Below are positions 34,356 through 45,814 of a stretch of 64,000 bases of DNA, piece by piece. A program made the position numbers and the translations under genes. The DNA is taken from assembly GCA_030374805.1 (NCBI GenBank), contig JARGSG010000131.1, positions 1 through 64,000 on the forward strand, in the 5' to 3' direction. Position 1 is the first letter of the stretch; each line of letters starts with the position of its first letter. Under the pieces are notes generated by a model that searched no databases, was not told where the DNA came from, and was given only the letters and a program-made list of their open reading frames with translations. The stretch comes from Gracilaria gracilis. Lineage: Eukaryota; Rhodophyta; Florideophyceae; Gracilariales; Gracilariaceae.

Positions 34356-35259
34356 AGTTCCAAGATGGAAGGTGTCAAGAGCGCATGTTTCAACACCTCG
34401 AACGCATCCATTTACTCATTTGTAAGACATGTAAAACTTATAGGTTGGCCTTTCGGCAGCTTCCTGTTGAGAGGAGCCGCTATCTTGGCGAGTCTCTTGA
34501 TATACTGGCGGTACACATTGCCGAAACCTACGAAGGATCGGATTTCCGTTTGGAACGTGGGTGGCTCTGCTTCCTGCACGGCCCGGATGTTCCGCGGCGT
34601 CATTTCTAACCTTTCAGGGCTGATATTATGACCTAGATATTCTACATCCTTGGTGAAGAATTCGCACTTACAGAGCTTCAGCGTTACTACAGATTTCCTC
34701 AAAAGGTTTAGAACGTCCTCAACATTGTGGAAGTGTTCTTTTACCGTTCTGGAATATATGATTACGTAATTGATGTATACCACAGCGGTTCTCCACTACA
34801 CATTCGAAAGGATTATATCTAACGCCCTCTGAAAGGTAGCCGGTGCATTCCGCAACCCGAAAGGCATACGCGTAAAGCGAAACAAAATAACCCAACGTGG
34901 CAAGTAAAAGTAGTTTTTTCCTTGTATTCTTCCCTGATAGGTACCTGCGAATAACTACAATTGGCATCAATCGTACTAGAGATCTTGGCATTGCCCAACG
35001 AATCTATATAATCATACATTCTAGGTGTTGGGTACGAATCTCTGATGGTCATACTATTCAGTGTTCTGTAGTCCACACAGAAGCGCATACGGGTATCATT
35101 CTTCTTTGAGACCAGAACTACAGGGCTGGCCCAGTCCGCATTTGCGAGTTCTATGACACCTTCACGGAGCATTCGCTCGACCTCATTGCATTCAACCTCA
35201 CGGGCTCCCGGACCTGCTCGGTAACGCTGCTGGTAAGTGGGTTTCCAGTCCTCTACCAT
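34356..35259 (-). pseudogene. Outer gypsy reverse transcriptase
   Basis: Minus strand: MRFCVDYRTLNSMTIRDSYP, TIDANCSYSQVPI, FTCHVGL, then after a frameshift VYINYVIIYS where active elements have YxDDV, so both catalytic Asp are gone. Then CEFFTKDVEYLGH and EIRSFVGFGNVYRQYI. The last codons, reading SILEL, stop at the inner LTR. An in-frame TAA lies near 34,415. Confidence 0.9.
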
Positions 35260-35763
35260 ATCAATACGGTGCTCTGTATCCTAAATTTGGCCCAACTAGC
35301 CCGGCCACATGGTTTCAAATTCTTCTAAGAGACTGAGGATCCAGTCTCTGAGAGCCCGGATCTCCTCACCGATCTGGACTTCCTCTCAAATTCCTCACTG
35401 GGTCCAGTTCCATGGTCTTTTCCTGATTTCCAACCTTAAAGGTATCGGCAATCTTCTCTTCCATTTTGGTGTTTGTTGATGACGGAGGCGCATACCTGAG
35501 ATGTGGCGCATCTGTTCCTTCCCCTTCCTTAGAGGTGGAGACTTCACCTAGCCTATTCGTTGAGACCGTGAAAACCCCTTGTAGTGCCAGTAATTTAATC
35601 TCAATAGTGCTATTCTTGGGTAACCTAACAATATGATTGCTAAAGCTACTCAATTACACGTTGAAAGTTCGGTTAGGGAAGTTGTCAGTGATTCCATCAA
35701 GTCGAGATGTCTCTCTGCCAGTCGAGGATGGATCTGTAGCATTACCAATCCTGGTATTGCGCA

Positions 35764-36360
35764 TCAAACATTCAGAACCATCTGGGTCATAGCCGGTATT
35801 GCAACGAATTTGGTGAGCCGTATATTGTTTGAAACCATTTCGATGGGTATATTGGACCTCGGCTTCTGATGCCAACCAGTTTTGTTCTGCGTATTATTTA
35901 GTATTGCAATAAGACCACCTTGAAGAAGAGCGACCGTTTGGGACCCTATTAAAATTGCCTTGACATTTCTGTTAATAATGTTGGTCCCGAGGATACAGTC
36001 TGTCGCCAGACGACCCACCACAAAGAACTTGAGCTTCACCTTCAAGATTCCAAATTGTACCACAGTGGTCAACCTTCCTCTAAAGTGCAGTGCGCGCTCG
36101 TTAGCGTCCACCAATGGGTTGATACGCGGGGCAGGTCGAATATCCTGCAAGACCACATGGGGTATGACGCGAGCGTGTTGAACATTCGGACTGGCTCTGG
36201 TATCAAGTACACACGCAACGGGGACCTGTAGGTAATTGAAAAAGCTTACTGAAGCGTTAAATTTGTAGTTATTGTACTTCATTAGACACACCACATTGGG
36301 TACACCTGATTTTTTTTCTTCCATTAAGGTTTCCCGTTCCAGTATTGACGGGCCTGCCAA
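35764..36360 (-). pseudogene. Outer gypsy protease region
   Basis: VACVLDTRASPNVQH occupies the catalytic position with Arg replacing the Gly of DTGAS. CILGTNIINRNVKAIL corresponds to the second retropepsin motif. Homologous in layout to the inner element's 27,427-28,175. Confidence 0.8.
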
Positions 36361-36367
36361 TTCACGG

Positions 36368-38500
36368 TTAGGGATGGTCCCTACGCAGACCGTTCCGTGT
36401 TTCTCTGCTCCTCCTAAACGGAACTGTCTTTCTCCAAGATTGGTGTTTCCTCGACGAGATGAACCTGAGATGGTGATGGTTGAATTTGTACCCTCTTTCC
36501 AGATCCATATAGACTACGATGGTTCTGCTGCCTGCACTGATTAGATGTTCTCGCACCTCTGGGGGTATTTTATCACGTCTATTCGCCAGATGGTCTGGCG
36601 ATAAACAGAGCGTGCAAACTAAGCCACCTATCTGGGGATTACGCAATGCCATAGAGGTAGGTCTGCTAACTGGATTGGTCGGTGCTGTAGCATATGAGGA
36701 TGTTTGCGAACCACCAGTTGAGGTTTGTTGAGTTCTCTCTACACATGGTGGGGACCTTACCGATGCTGGTGGTACTGTCGATGACCAATTACCAATAAAG
36801 GTGGCCCGTGACTGATCCTGCTGAGTAGTAATGAGATGAACCGCCATTCCTGTTGGTACGCCGATGAGCGAAACGTCCTGTGAGGTAGTGCTCTCTTCTA
36901 GCTACAACACTGACCATTTCAGGTTTTCCTTTAAGGTATGGGGCCCCGACGGCTTCTTTCCACGACGGGGAGTGTCGCCGAGCTCCTGAACATAACGGGA
37001 AAGCCTATTTTAGCTCACCTTACGGTTGTTCGTCAGGTAAATGCGTACCGGCGAACGGATCGCTTTGTCGACATTGCCGGCAAAGAGCGACGTCAACCAA
37101 CTAGTGTGAAAGACATTACCGCATCGAGTAGCCAGATTCCAAAGGCCCAACGAGAATTACATTTCAGTTTGGCTAGAGCACTCGCGATATTCCTGCACCT
37201 CAGCGTAACCTTTTTGGATAACCTCATCGGTAGCGGAAGTTTCCAGTATGATATTAAGCACTTCTGGGTACGTCTCCAACATCTCTGTTCCCTCTTCATC
37301 AAACGACACGGTATTTCCACGGACTCTGCCTTGCGGCAAGTGCTAAGCTTGAACTTTAAGGTAAAACTGGAAGAAACATATAGCAGCACCTTCGGAAAAC
37401 CCATTTTGGTCACATGCAATCTCGAACTTCTGCAGAAAATCAATTACCCCAATGAGATCATCACCTGTGAACGTATTATCACCCATCTGGAAGCTTAGCT
37501 TCTTGTGGTGCTCCGTGATCTTCAGCGCAACCTCTTGGGTGCAGGCAGAGAATCGATTTCTGAACCGATATGAGCTATAATCAACCGCTTTGGTAAACAG
37601 ATCGTTCAGCGGCTGACGCACCTGTAGAGTTGTATCGGTGTCCGAATCTGTGTCGGACGAATCGTACCCTTACGGTCTCTCTTTAACGGCTTCTTTGCCA
37701 ACCCGGTCGGTTTCTTCTTGCGTCTACCTGTACGGTCCCCATCCGACGATGAACCAGTGTTGGTATCAGAGCTCGAAGAATCGGGGTCGTAGTCGTAGCC
37801 GCGATTCTTTCTTTTCTTCCTCCTTTTTTCGTTACCCTCGCGGTTTCTTTTTCGTCGCCTCTCTTCTGGGTCAGACGAATTGTCCTCAGGTCCGCCAGTC
37901 TGAGTCTCCTTTCGAACGTTACCTCCAATGAGTGGCAAGTAAATGCCTCGAGGGCCCATCTCTATATGGCCCTCTTGAGCTTGCCTTAAACCTTGTAGGT
38001 ACGCAATATCGGCTGGAATATTTTGTGTTGCAAGTAACCATATTCACCTCAGGGGATTTTGCTTCTGCCATTCCTTCAGAAACCAGAAGGGCTTCAACCG
38101 CTCGGTAAATATGCTCCCAAGCAACCGTTCAGAGGTATGTTCGAACCAGTAAAGGTATGCGCTGAGAGAGCTCGTACACGGCTCGATCAGCCATCAAGCG
38201 GCTAATGGCGTCTATGTCCATAGATATCATAGCTTCACTAACCGTAGTGGAAAAAGAGCTTTTGCTAGATCTCCCAATTGGGGCCAAAGAACCTCAACCG
38301 TTGTCGGCAAATCCTTAATAGCTTCACGAGCCAACGCAGGTTGAGCGCCCGTATCCTTGGAGGTTCCGGCCCGAGGTTGCCAAAGACGCTCCTCGGGATT
38401 ATCCAGAATGGATTTGGCGGCCGAAGCCGCACCAGAACCCAGAACCCTTGTGGCTAGATGGAGACCTAGAACCACGAGTAATCCCTGTAGCTCTTTCCAT
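36368..38500 (-). pseudogene. Outer gypsy gag
   Basis: Starts with ATG at 38,500 (MERATGITRGSRS), 150 bp inside the 5' LTR. An early frameshift follows. Then an acidic/basic linker (37,959-37,606; GGPEDNSSDPEERRRKRN), the Gag core (37,621-37,157; DDLIGVIDFLQKFEIACDQN, FFQFYLK), and a zinc-knuckle remnant CTLCLSPDHLANRR in which the last Cys of CX2CX4HX4C is Arg (about 36,600). Same arrangement as the inner gag. Confidence 0.8.
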
Positions 38501-38649
38501 AGTGACCAGCAGTGGTATCCAATTGCTTAGCGAGTATTCCTACGAAACCAAATAGGTGTTTGAACTTTCAGAATCCTTTCGAAAGTCTTTTTTTCACCGG
38601 TAAAGGAACGAAAAAACCAAGAAACTTCTAAGTCGGGAACCCAACATTT

Positions 38650-39160
38650 TGTACAAGTACCGATAAGGTATTAGTCCGCATGGTAGAGGAAGCACGCGAG
38701 GGCTCAACCTAAAGGGAAAAAGCACACAACCAATATGGTAGTAGCGCACCTGAAACCTGCAAGGGCAAACGACGGGGCACCTAGTCTAGAACTTGTAGGT
38801 CTACGGTAGTAGACGTTGACGCGCCGCAAAATCTGTATAGTGGTAGAGTGCTAGGTGACCCAGATGGTATAGGTACTGCCCTAACGGTGCCTGACTTTTC
38901 CATACCCGAAGGGGAAGGCGAGGTGCAACCACAATATATACATGGTGCACCGACGCCGATCTACCGTGCGGGCATGACGTTATCGGCTGCGCTCATGACC
39001 TAATGTCATGGGTCAGCAATGGTGAGCTAAACTAAATTAAAAATTAGAAATTAGAAATTATGAATTATAAATAGAGAATACCAATTGGGTGCAGTGCAGC
39101 CAGCACGGCGCACAAGTAGGCCCATGTGGCACCAACCCACTGAAGTTTCATTGTACTTGA
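38650..39160 (-). repeat. LTR of the outer Ty3/gypsy (5' LTR, minus sense)
   Basis: Plus-strand left edge TGTACAAGTACCG; matches 17,873-18,377. Gag starts 150 bp downstream in minus sense, which fits a 5' LTR. Contains TATATA-like runs near 38,932. Confidence 0.75.
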
Positions 39161-40582
39161 GAACACCATTTTAATAGGAGATATAGTGCGGGTGATGACA
39201 AACCCAAGAGCGGGGGGACACAAACACGAAGCAAAGAAGACATAACAGAATGTGCTCTCGAGAGTACCAGCCCAACACGCAGTGTAGCGATAGTAGGCAA
39301 AATCCCGCAGACCACAGACAATTGCTTCAGAGTAGCAACAACCAAGCAAGAGCGTGCAGCAAACACAAGTCACAGCACGACAAAAACCGTAGGTTTAGTG
39401 CAAAGGGATCGTAGCTAAACAACAGCAACGGACAAACACTCCCACTCGCAGGACCAAGATGTAGGTATACTACTGGGAGTGACGCCCTCGAAGCTTAAGC
39501 TCAAAAACAACCCAGTGAAAGAATGTGCTACACAGCCTTATGTGGAGGGTCAGAGGGAAACCAAACCGCTAAGGGAAAGGAAAGGTTGGTGGAAGCGAGG
39601 GGGATGGGGGGAGGTTGTCAAGGGGGAATTGGTCTGCCCAGAGTTGGTCGAGATGCGACCACTCTAGGCCTTTTATACGCAACTGAACCTTCAAAAATAG
39701 ACTCTAAACGCATCTCTACCTACAATAACCAATGAGGGGATTACTACTGCAACATATCCCTCATCTGCGCCACTCACCACGAAGGCGGTGGCGCTTAAGT
39801 AGACAGAGGAGCCAGGGGGACCATACCGTGTACTCCTGTGCAGCATGCGTAAAAAACAAAAATATCCACAAAATATTCAAGTGGAGAAACTTGTAGACTC
39901 ACAAATTGTGTTCAACACGAGTACCGTACACTCTGCGCGGAAAAGCGTGCCACAGTACTACAGGAGTTTGCACTGTGGTGCAAAACTCTGACAGGGAGAT
40001 GAGAAACGAAGATGTTCGAGACCTTTCTCTAAAGAGGGTAGCGCGGCAAACAGAGCCACCTGTGGTGAGTACACTAGCCGGGTGTAAGACCAAGACTCAC
40101 CGTCTCGACGACCGAACTGGTTTGGAAACCAAGAAGTTGGATCTATACGGCGACGGAGTCGGTGTTGACGCCACAGAAGTAAAACGAGGGCACACGGTAG
40201 TAGGGACACGGACCGCGACAAACAAGGCCACGACTAAAGCCAGAAAAAGACAAAAAGGGCGACATCGGTATTGGGAGGGAGCGATACCTGTACAATACGG
40301 GCAAAGAGAACAAAAACACACGCGGTTAACAGGACAAACCAACGGTGGACGTGCTGGAAGCTCCTTGGGGTGAGTGACTAGTCCTGTGCAAAGAGTCGAC
40401 TCTCTATGAGAAATCTACCGAGTATCACGGGTTTCGGAGTTAGAGCCGAACACTCGCTTGTTAGCGTTTACTTAATCAAGGTGGCCCGAGATCACCAAGT
40501 CATATACAATGGCATCGGCCATTCAACTATAAGGTCGTGCACTAAATAAAGTAGATTATATCTCGAATTTCTCCTACGTAGA
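39161..40582. other. No gene recognised
   Basis: Open stretches (for example 39,906-40,373 plus) have no ATG at their start and no recognisable motif. No repeats were matched to other parts of the window. Nothing supported. Confidence 0.5.
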
Positions 40583-40891
40583 ATGCCATTCACTCGCACA
40601 CGTGTATTACTTGTACTAATCTTCCCAAAGATGCCAAGCTCTAGTTTGGATGCCACTATCTTGTACGAAGGGTCCTATATATCTTTCTTTAGAAAGCTAG
40701 GTGCTCTCATCATTGATGAGGTATATATGACCCGCTACAGAAACAAAGTGCTGCAAATGGCATTGCTTTGCATGCGATACAACCTTTTTTTGTTGAGCAG
40801 CCATGTGTTGGGACACATATTTGAGAAAGAAATCTTTGCGTTAAAAGTTTGTGGCTTTTGTCATAAAAATGAAAATTTTTGTGTTAAATGA
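40583..40891 (+). pseudogene. Possible helicase (Pif1/Helitron-type) fragment
   Basis: A 102-codon ATG ORF contains KLGALIIDEVYMTRYRNKVL, which resembles the Walker B segment (liiDE.sM......) of Pif1-family helicases, including those of Helitron transposons. No Walker A is seen upstream and the sequence after the motif is AT-rich and unconvincing. The match may be chance. Confidence 0.22.
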
Positions 40892-41334
40892 GATTTTGTG
40901 GCATCTGTTACTGCTCAAAATATCTTTTGAGGTGTTTTCGGGAAGACTTTCGAGTCGGTCATTAGTTCAGCAGTTTTAATGGTTAACTTTTTTGCTGGTG
41001 ATTTAGAGATTAATATCCAAATATTTTTTGTCATTGTCTTTGATGGGGTAGAACTATTGTACTCAAGTTTTGTGTTTATTTATTCATAAGTTTGTAACAA
41101 ATGTTTATAGTTGATAAATGTAAGTCAAATAAACTTTTTGGTGAATCATTTTTGGGTGAATTGCAAATTTTCTTGTGCCTTGATTTGCATTTTGAGGTTC
41201 TATTTATTTGGGATGCTATGAAAAGATCTCTATGGCGGAGGTTTTCGTTAATTAGAGCCAGATTTTGTGCGTTGATTGGTAGTGTGCGCGTTTTTGGCGT
41301 GTTGGTAACTGGTTATCCCCTTAGGCACTGAAAG

Positions 41335-41360
41335 CTTATGTCTACATATGTAGACATAAG
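41335..41360. repeat. Perfect 26-bp palindrome
   Basis: CTTATGTCTACAT and its exact reverse complement adjoin without spacer. CTTATGTCTACA recurs at about 41,423. Function unknown; possibly a transposon end or protein-binding site. Confidence 0.9.
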
Positions 41361-41392
41361 AAGTAAACCTGATTGGGTGACATTAAAACCAA

Positions 41393-42470
41393 ATGGTCGT
41401 CCGAGTGCCAGTTAGTTACGATTCTTATGTCTACAATGATGAGATATTGACTGATTGCGACCAATTTATAACCATAATCTGGAGTTCGGTTGCTCCAAGG
41501 GAGACCCTGCCTACAGAAGAGTGCCGTAATTTGCGTCGCAAATCAGTAAAGCTGCATCTCCCACAATCTCACCAAAACAGTGTGCATCCCACGAATTCAA
41601 CGGACTTGGAAGCTTTGCACAAGCCCAGTACCAGAACTAGTAATCTGCCAAAATGGTGGGACACTTTCCGTGCGTTGTGCTTGTCGTTGCGCCTATACGC
41701 TACCCTTTTCCGCAAAAACCAAATGACTACGTCTTCTGGACTACACCATCTTCGCGGTTCACTGCCACCCTCGTTCCATCCATCGTCATTTCTCGCCCTC
41801 GCACGCGCTGCCTCTCCTTCCCGCCATTACCGTCCAACATTCGTGCTCCCTTTGTCTTTCTTTCTGTGGCCTTCTCCGTCGTCTTTGCTCCTCCGAGCCG
41901 TAGCTATCGCCAATAGTCCACCTGCCTCTCGTTCGCCCCAGCCATCTCCCTCGCCTTCGCTAACGCCACGATCGCCGTCCCTCGCGCATTCCCTCCCTGT
42001 TTCCCTCCGTCGCTTTTTCCGTCACTCGAACTCTTCCTCGCCCTCCTTCGCCCGCTCCCTCCACGTTGTTCGCCCTCGCCCTTGCTTGGGTATTTTGACG
42101 CCCTTCCCCTTGCTCTCACGTGCCGTCGGCCCCTCCATTGCTACTGTTCGTTGTCTCTGTCGTTGTTGCTGTGCCTCTTTTTCGCTGTCGCCCGCAGTCG
42201 CTTTCGCTTGTCTTTTGGCGCTGTCGCTCTCGTTGGCAGTATATGTGCCGTGAGTGTGCCCATTTATTGGCCCTGCCGCCGTACTTGCCGCTCTTTACTG
42301 TGCCGTCCGCGCTTTTTCCTGCTAGTCGCCTTGCTGCGGGTCGCGCTCCCTCTGTTGGATCTACTCAGGTTCTCGCTACAGTACTGTGACACAAGTACGT
42401 CACCCTTCGATCTTTCCTGCCGGACCCTTTCCGCTCAAAGTTCTGCGCTTAGCGCGTATCGCTCTTCTCC
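41393..42470 (+). other. Pyrimidine-rich stretch without a supported gene
   Basis: The + strand is rich in C and T, with CGCCCTC, TCGCC and TTCC runs, especially 41,740-42,250. A 286-codon ATG ORF spans it, but it is Ser/Pro/Leu/Arg low-complexity expected from the base composition and has no domain. I see no gene. Confidence 0.5.
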
Positions 42471-42818
42471 ATTTTGTGCTGTTACCACGGCACACGAGTA
42501 TATACAATTTCGAACGGCCCTCCTCCTGATGCGGCTCCCGCTCCTCCGACAAATACATTACTAAACAGCGCACGAGAAGAACACGAGTCCCAAATTTTGA
42601 ACCCTACAGGAACGCTGTCCGAACCTTTCCGTGCTCATGCGAGCTTGAGACAGGTTTCTCCTTTTCACGAAAACTGCGTCATAAGGGAACCTCTTAATCT
42701 GCATGAGCACGGGGCGACGCCGCAAGTGAACACAATTTCACAAGAATCATTTCGTTAAGCAACTGCTGACATCATACTACCCCGACGGGAACCTCCTGCG
42801 ACTGCATGCTCGCAAGCA

Positions 42819-43862
42819 ATGATTTCATCAGCTTGTAGAAGGCTAGGGATGTCTGGGTCCGGTACGAAAAGTGTGTTACTCTCGCGCCTTGGTAGCAAAA
42901 AAGGAACATCGTTTCCGAGGACTTTGCAGCTCAAACAACTACTTGAGGAGCAAGGCCTCGATGTATCCGAAAGTAACGGTCGAAATCGTGCGCCGAACTG
43001 GACGAAGGAGGAGAGCGCCCGGCTTTGCCACGTCATAGCCGATTCGAGAAACGCTACCGTGCCGGCACGAATGTATCAACGTATAACGACCAGAGCTGAG
43101 CTTGATGGGCCACGCCATGACCCATTCGTCGAAGAATTTCGCCACTTGTTCAACGACTCTGAATTCAAACCGGAACCACCGGAGCTTCATGATGGGGTAA
43201 CGATGGACGTCCTTCTCAGCATTGACCCATCTATAAGGAGAAATGTTCGCGACGGCCAAGCGTTAAAACAAAAATGGAGAAAGCTTCGTTCTGTGTACAT
43301 CGTTGCTTGTAAGAATTTCCAAGCGTCCGGGCAGGGAGATCCAGATGCTTTTACTTCCTTCACCCAAGGCGATGACATAGTATGATACATGCATTGCGTT
43401 TTTTACGAGCATCCCAGCCTCGATGCAGTGCTTCGAATGATACCCCCTGGCTCATAAATTGAATCTGGTGTTGCTGGCGACAAACGTGCTACTGAAAACG
43501 AACGGCGCTCGAGCCACTCTGGGAGAAAGCGTCGGCGAGAGGAGACAACCGACGCCCTAGGAGCAGCAATAACATCCCTTTCCAGTTCACGAGAGAGCGA
43601 TCGCCCCATCGTTATACAGGATAGTGCAACGAAGGTGGCGGCTGTAGACAGTCAAGTACAGGAGCTGAGTAAATCGTTGAAGATAGCTAATACAGTATCG
43701 TCTTTAATGGACCTGGAGACGAAGATTCTCACTATGACGAAGGGTGTCTCGGGCGATGATGAATTTTCCAAGCGGTCTTTGCAAAGCTATTCACGATGTC
43801 TTACTCAGGTTGAGAAAATGTTTAACGACGCAATGGCGCAAAAAGAATCTGTATCTTCATGA
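42819..43862 (+). pseudogene. Harbinger accessory protein: SAP + Myb/SANT-like, two nonsense codons
   Basis: From ATG 42,819. Residues ~2-25 (SSACRRLGMSGSGTKSVLLS) resemble a SAP DNA-binding motif, with the typical 'lgvsGtKaeLi.RL' core. Residues ~65-170 resemble the Myb/SANT-like domain of Harbinger accessory proteins: NWTKEESARLCHVIAD, DGQALKQKWRKLRSVYI. After the domain the frame meets TGA at 43,383-43,385 and TAA at 43,458-43,460, then stays open to 43,862 with a basic KRRREE patch and a C-terminal helix (VQELSKSLKIANTV). Both stops are isolated changes in an otherwise continuous frame, so the gene died recently or the reading is interrupted in another way. Confidence 0.65.
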
Positions 43863-43867
43863 CGTCT

Positions 43868-45102
43868 CTAGGGCCTTCGGCGTCCGAGCAATTTGATTTC
43901 GTGTGTAAAGGACTGTTTCAGGGCACTTGAATCTAAGTCGCGGCGACGGCGATGCAATTGGACATCTACATCGCACTCGTCCTGGAGGTGGACCTGGTAG
44001 TCTGGAGGCTCTGTGTGTGCACTAGTGTCAGCAGTTGAAGGGGGCGGTACAGTTAAACCACCGCCATTATCAATGATAAAATTGTGTAGTTTGCAGCACG
44101 TAACCACGACAAGAGCGTTTTTCTGAAGAGTACAGCGCAATGGGCGCCACATAATCTCCCACCTTCGAACTAATATACCAAACGCTTGCTCAATAAATAT
44201 TCGCGCCGAGCTTTTCCAGTAGTTGATGCAATCCTGTGCCGCTGATAACCGTCTCCCAGACCATGGGCATAAGAGCCTGTTCGAGCAGGTGTACACATCA
44301 TCAGCCGCCACCCAGTAGCCCGGTTCTAAGCTATTCATATTCTGCGAAAGCAAACGACGAAGAGCACTCATGGCATAAGCCGTAGAGTCATTTGTAGATC
44401 CGGGGGACACACAGGAAGTAAATGTAAACCTGTAATATGAGTCCCACATTCCTTGAAGGTTGAACGCAAAGAATCCTTTCCGGTTGTAATATGTCGAAGA
44501 ATTTGCGACATCCGAAGCTGTCGCTTGGCATACCTTCACAGCCAAACCGTCCAATGCACAGCAACAACGAGACAATGGACTGGCACCCCCCCTCTCGTAA
44601 ATTTATGGGAAACATCTTCCCACCATGATGTGGGAAGGTCATGTTAAGATTTCTGTTCAGAGCATGTATTGTTTCGTCAACGTGATGATGAAAGGAGGAA
44701 ACTGAAACGTTATGTGCTAGGCATATGTCGAGATATGATCCCCCGGCCAGCCAACGTAACGTCATAGAAAGCTTTGCATAATCGATTTGCATAATCGCTG
44801 TGTCTGTATTCCCTGACTTGATTTCCATCCCCAGAAGAGATTATGTCCACAAGGCGGCAAAACAATGAGAACGGCAATCTGTAGAGACGCCGGAAGAGTT
44901 TTTCAGGCATGCCGAGAATGATTGAAATGAAGGTAACTTTTGGAAGGTCAATGTTTTGAGGACAACGACCGCAGAAAACGCTTTCTTCCGTATGCAATAG
45001 GGCAACGAGAACACTAAGAATGTTTTCGATTGAAATCCTTCGGCGACGATACACAGTCAGCGCAGATGCTGCTCTACGTTGGTATGAACCCACATTATGC
45101 AT
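43868..45102 (-). pseudogene. PIF/Harbinger transposase (DDE_Tnp_4-like), frameshifted
   Basis: Start ATG at 45,102. N-terminal helices FRRLYRLPFSLFCRLVDII, then after a frameshift near 44,815 KLSMTLRWLAGGSYLDIC and HHHVDETIHALN (helix-turn-helix-like region). A second frameshift lies at a C run near 44,585. The catalytic part follows: CCALDGLAVKV (first Asp), YYNRKGFFAFNLQG, SPGSTNDSTA (Asp), GYWVAADDVYTCSNRLLCPW, and FIEQAFGILVRRWEI (Glu), then LHNFII. The triad is present in the last frame, so only the frameshifts disable it. Confidence 0.8.
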
Positions 45103-45674
45103 GGTGAAATCAATGCGTTCAGGGTTGTCGAGCGCTTTTGTTTTCGAAGAAATTGGTACTATCGATTAGGCTCTGTACTAGAACAAAATGTGCTTGCCTG
45201 AAGAACGGGACTACGAGCCTAGTTGACGCTGCTGCGTTGTATTCATCTTCAATGATGGTGATCTTGTGATGATTTGTTGGGGAGGCCTGCATTGTTTGCC
45301 TTTCTCTAGTAAGGCCTTCATCTTCCTATGTGTGTCTGTGTATGTTGATCTCTTTCAACACCTTGGAAGTTTTTTTTACAGATCTTTTGCTTCTGCCCTC
45401 ATTGTTGGTTCGGAAGGTCGAATTGCTCGAATTCTTGTGCAACTTGGGTACGAGGGCTGAGTACGAGGCTTCCATCCATATTTTGTGCTGCCATTTAAAA
45501 TGCCTGCAACGCTACCATTTTTTACATATTTTGAATTTCATATTTTGTAAATATCGTTTGGAACTGGCCTCAAAGGGTTAAGAGATGGTTGATGTTGCGG
45601 GAGGAATGAGCAGAGCGTGGATCGTGGTGATTGGTTTGGATTATGAGCGAGTGGTTCGGATGGTGCCCATAATG
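45103..45674. other. No gene recognised
   Basis: No domain-bearing ORF. Possible flank of the Harbinger element. Confidence 0.5.
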
Positions 45675-45780
45675 TGTGACAAGCAGGAACCGATGGTGGA
45701 ACTTGTCCGCTCATCGACGTCGCATGCTTCTTTCTTGTGCTGCTCGTGCCGCTGTACCGATGTACACGCGTGCTTAGCAC
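45675..45780 (-). repeat. Dispersed ~105-bp repeat, copy B
   Basis: Matches 14,065-14,170 in the same orientation. Likely a fragment of the LTR of the left-hand copia family; inference. Confidence 0.6.
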
Positions 45781-45784
45781 ACGT

Positions 45785-45814
45785 GTATCAGAGTGTACCT
45801 TAATATGAATCAAA
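45785..45814 (+). repeat. Candidate left terminal inverted repeat of pogo-like element
   Basis: TGTATCAGAGTGTACC followed by AATATGAATCA; pairs with the reverse complement of 51,228-51,256 (TGTATCGTAGGGTTGC then AATATGAATCA). A TA inside TGTATC could be the target duplication. Confidence 0.45.

Larger units (their letters stand above)
17873..39160 (-). mobile_element. Outer Ty3/gypsy chromovirus (interrupted)
   Basis: On the minus strand: 5' LTR (38,650-39,160), gag starting at 38,500, CCHC knuckle, protease, RT, then a 9.85-kb plus-strand insertion (24,507-34,355), then RNase H, integrase, a chromodomain-like end near 22,310, a ~3.9-kb post-pol region and the 3' LTR (17,873-18,377). The order RT-RNase H-integrase is that of Ty3/gypsy. 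Key residues are lost (RT YINYV instead of YxDDV; protease DTRAS), so it is dead. The Gag and Pol resemble those of the inner element closely enough to be one family. Confidence 0.8.
42760..45102. mobile_element. PIF/Harbinger-type DNA transposon remnant
   Basis: Two convergent genes 5 bp apart: a plus-strand SAP/Myb-SANT-like protein and a minus-strand DDE transposase. This two-gene layout is characteristic of PIF/Harbinger elements, in which a Myb-like protein helps the transposase enter the nucleus and bind ends. Terminal repeats and the 3-bp target duplication were not found, so the outer limits are those of the coding regions. Confidence 0.75.

Noticed and set aside
17873-39160. Alternative idea that the two ~500-bp repeats are solo LTRs of a third element
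   Set aside because: The right copy lies 150 bp upstream of the outer gag start, and the left copy abuts a polypurine tract of the same orientation and form as the inner element's, so they fit best as the outer element's own LTR pair. Neither copy has a target duplication of its own.
39906-40373. 155-codon plus-strand open frame between the outer gypsy and the possible helicase fragment
   Set aside because: Begins with TTG, has no recognisable motif, and codon use looks random.
41393-42253. 286-codon plus-strand ORF
   Set aside because: Low-complexity Ser/Pro/Leu/Arg product of a pyrimidine-rich stretch; no domain and no codon signal.
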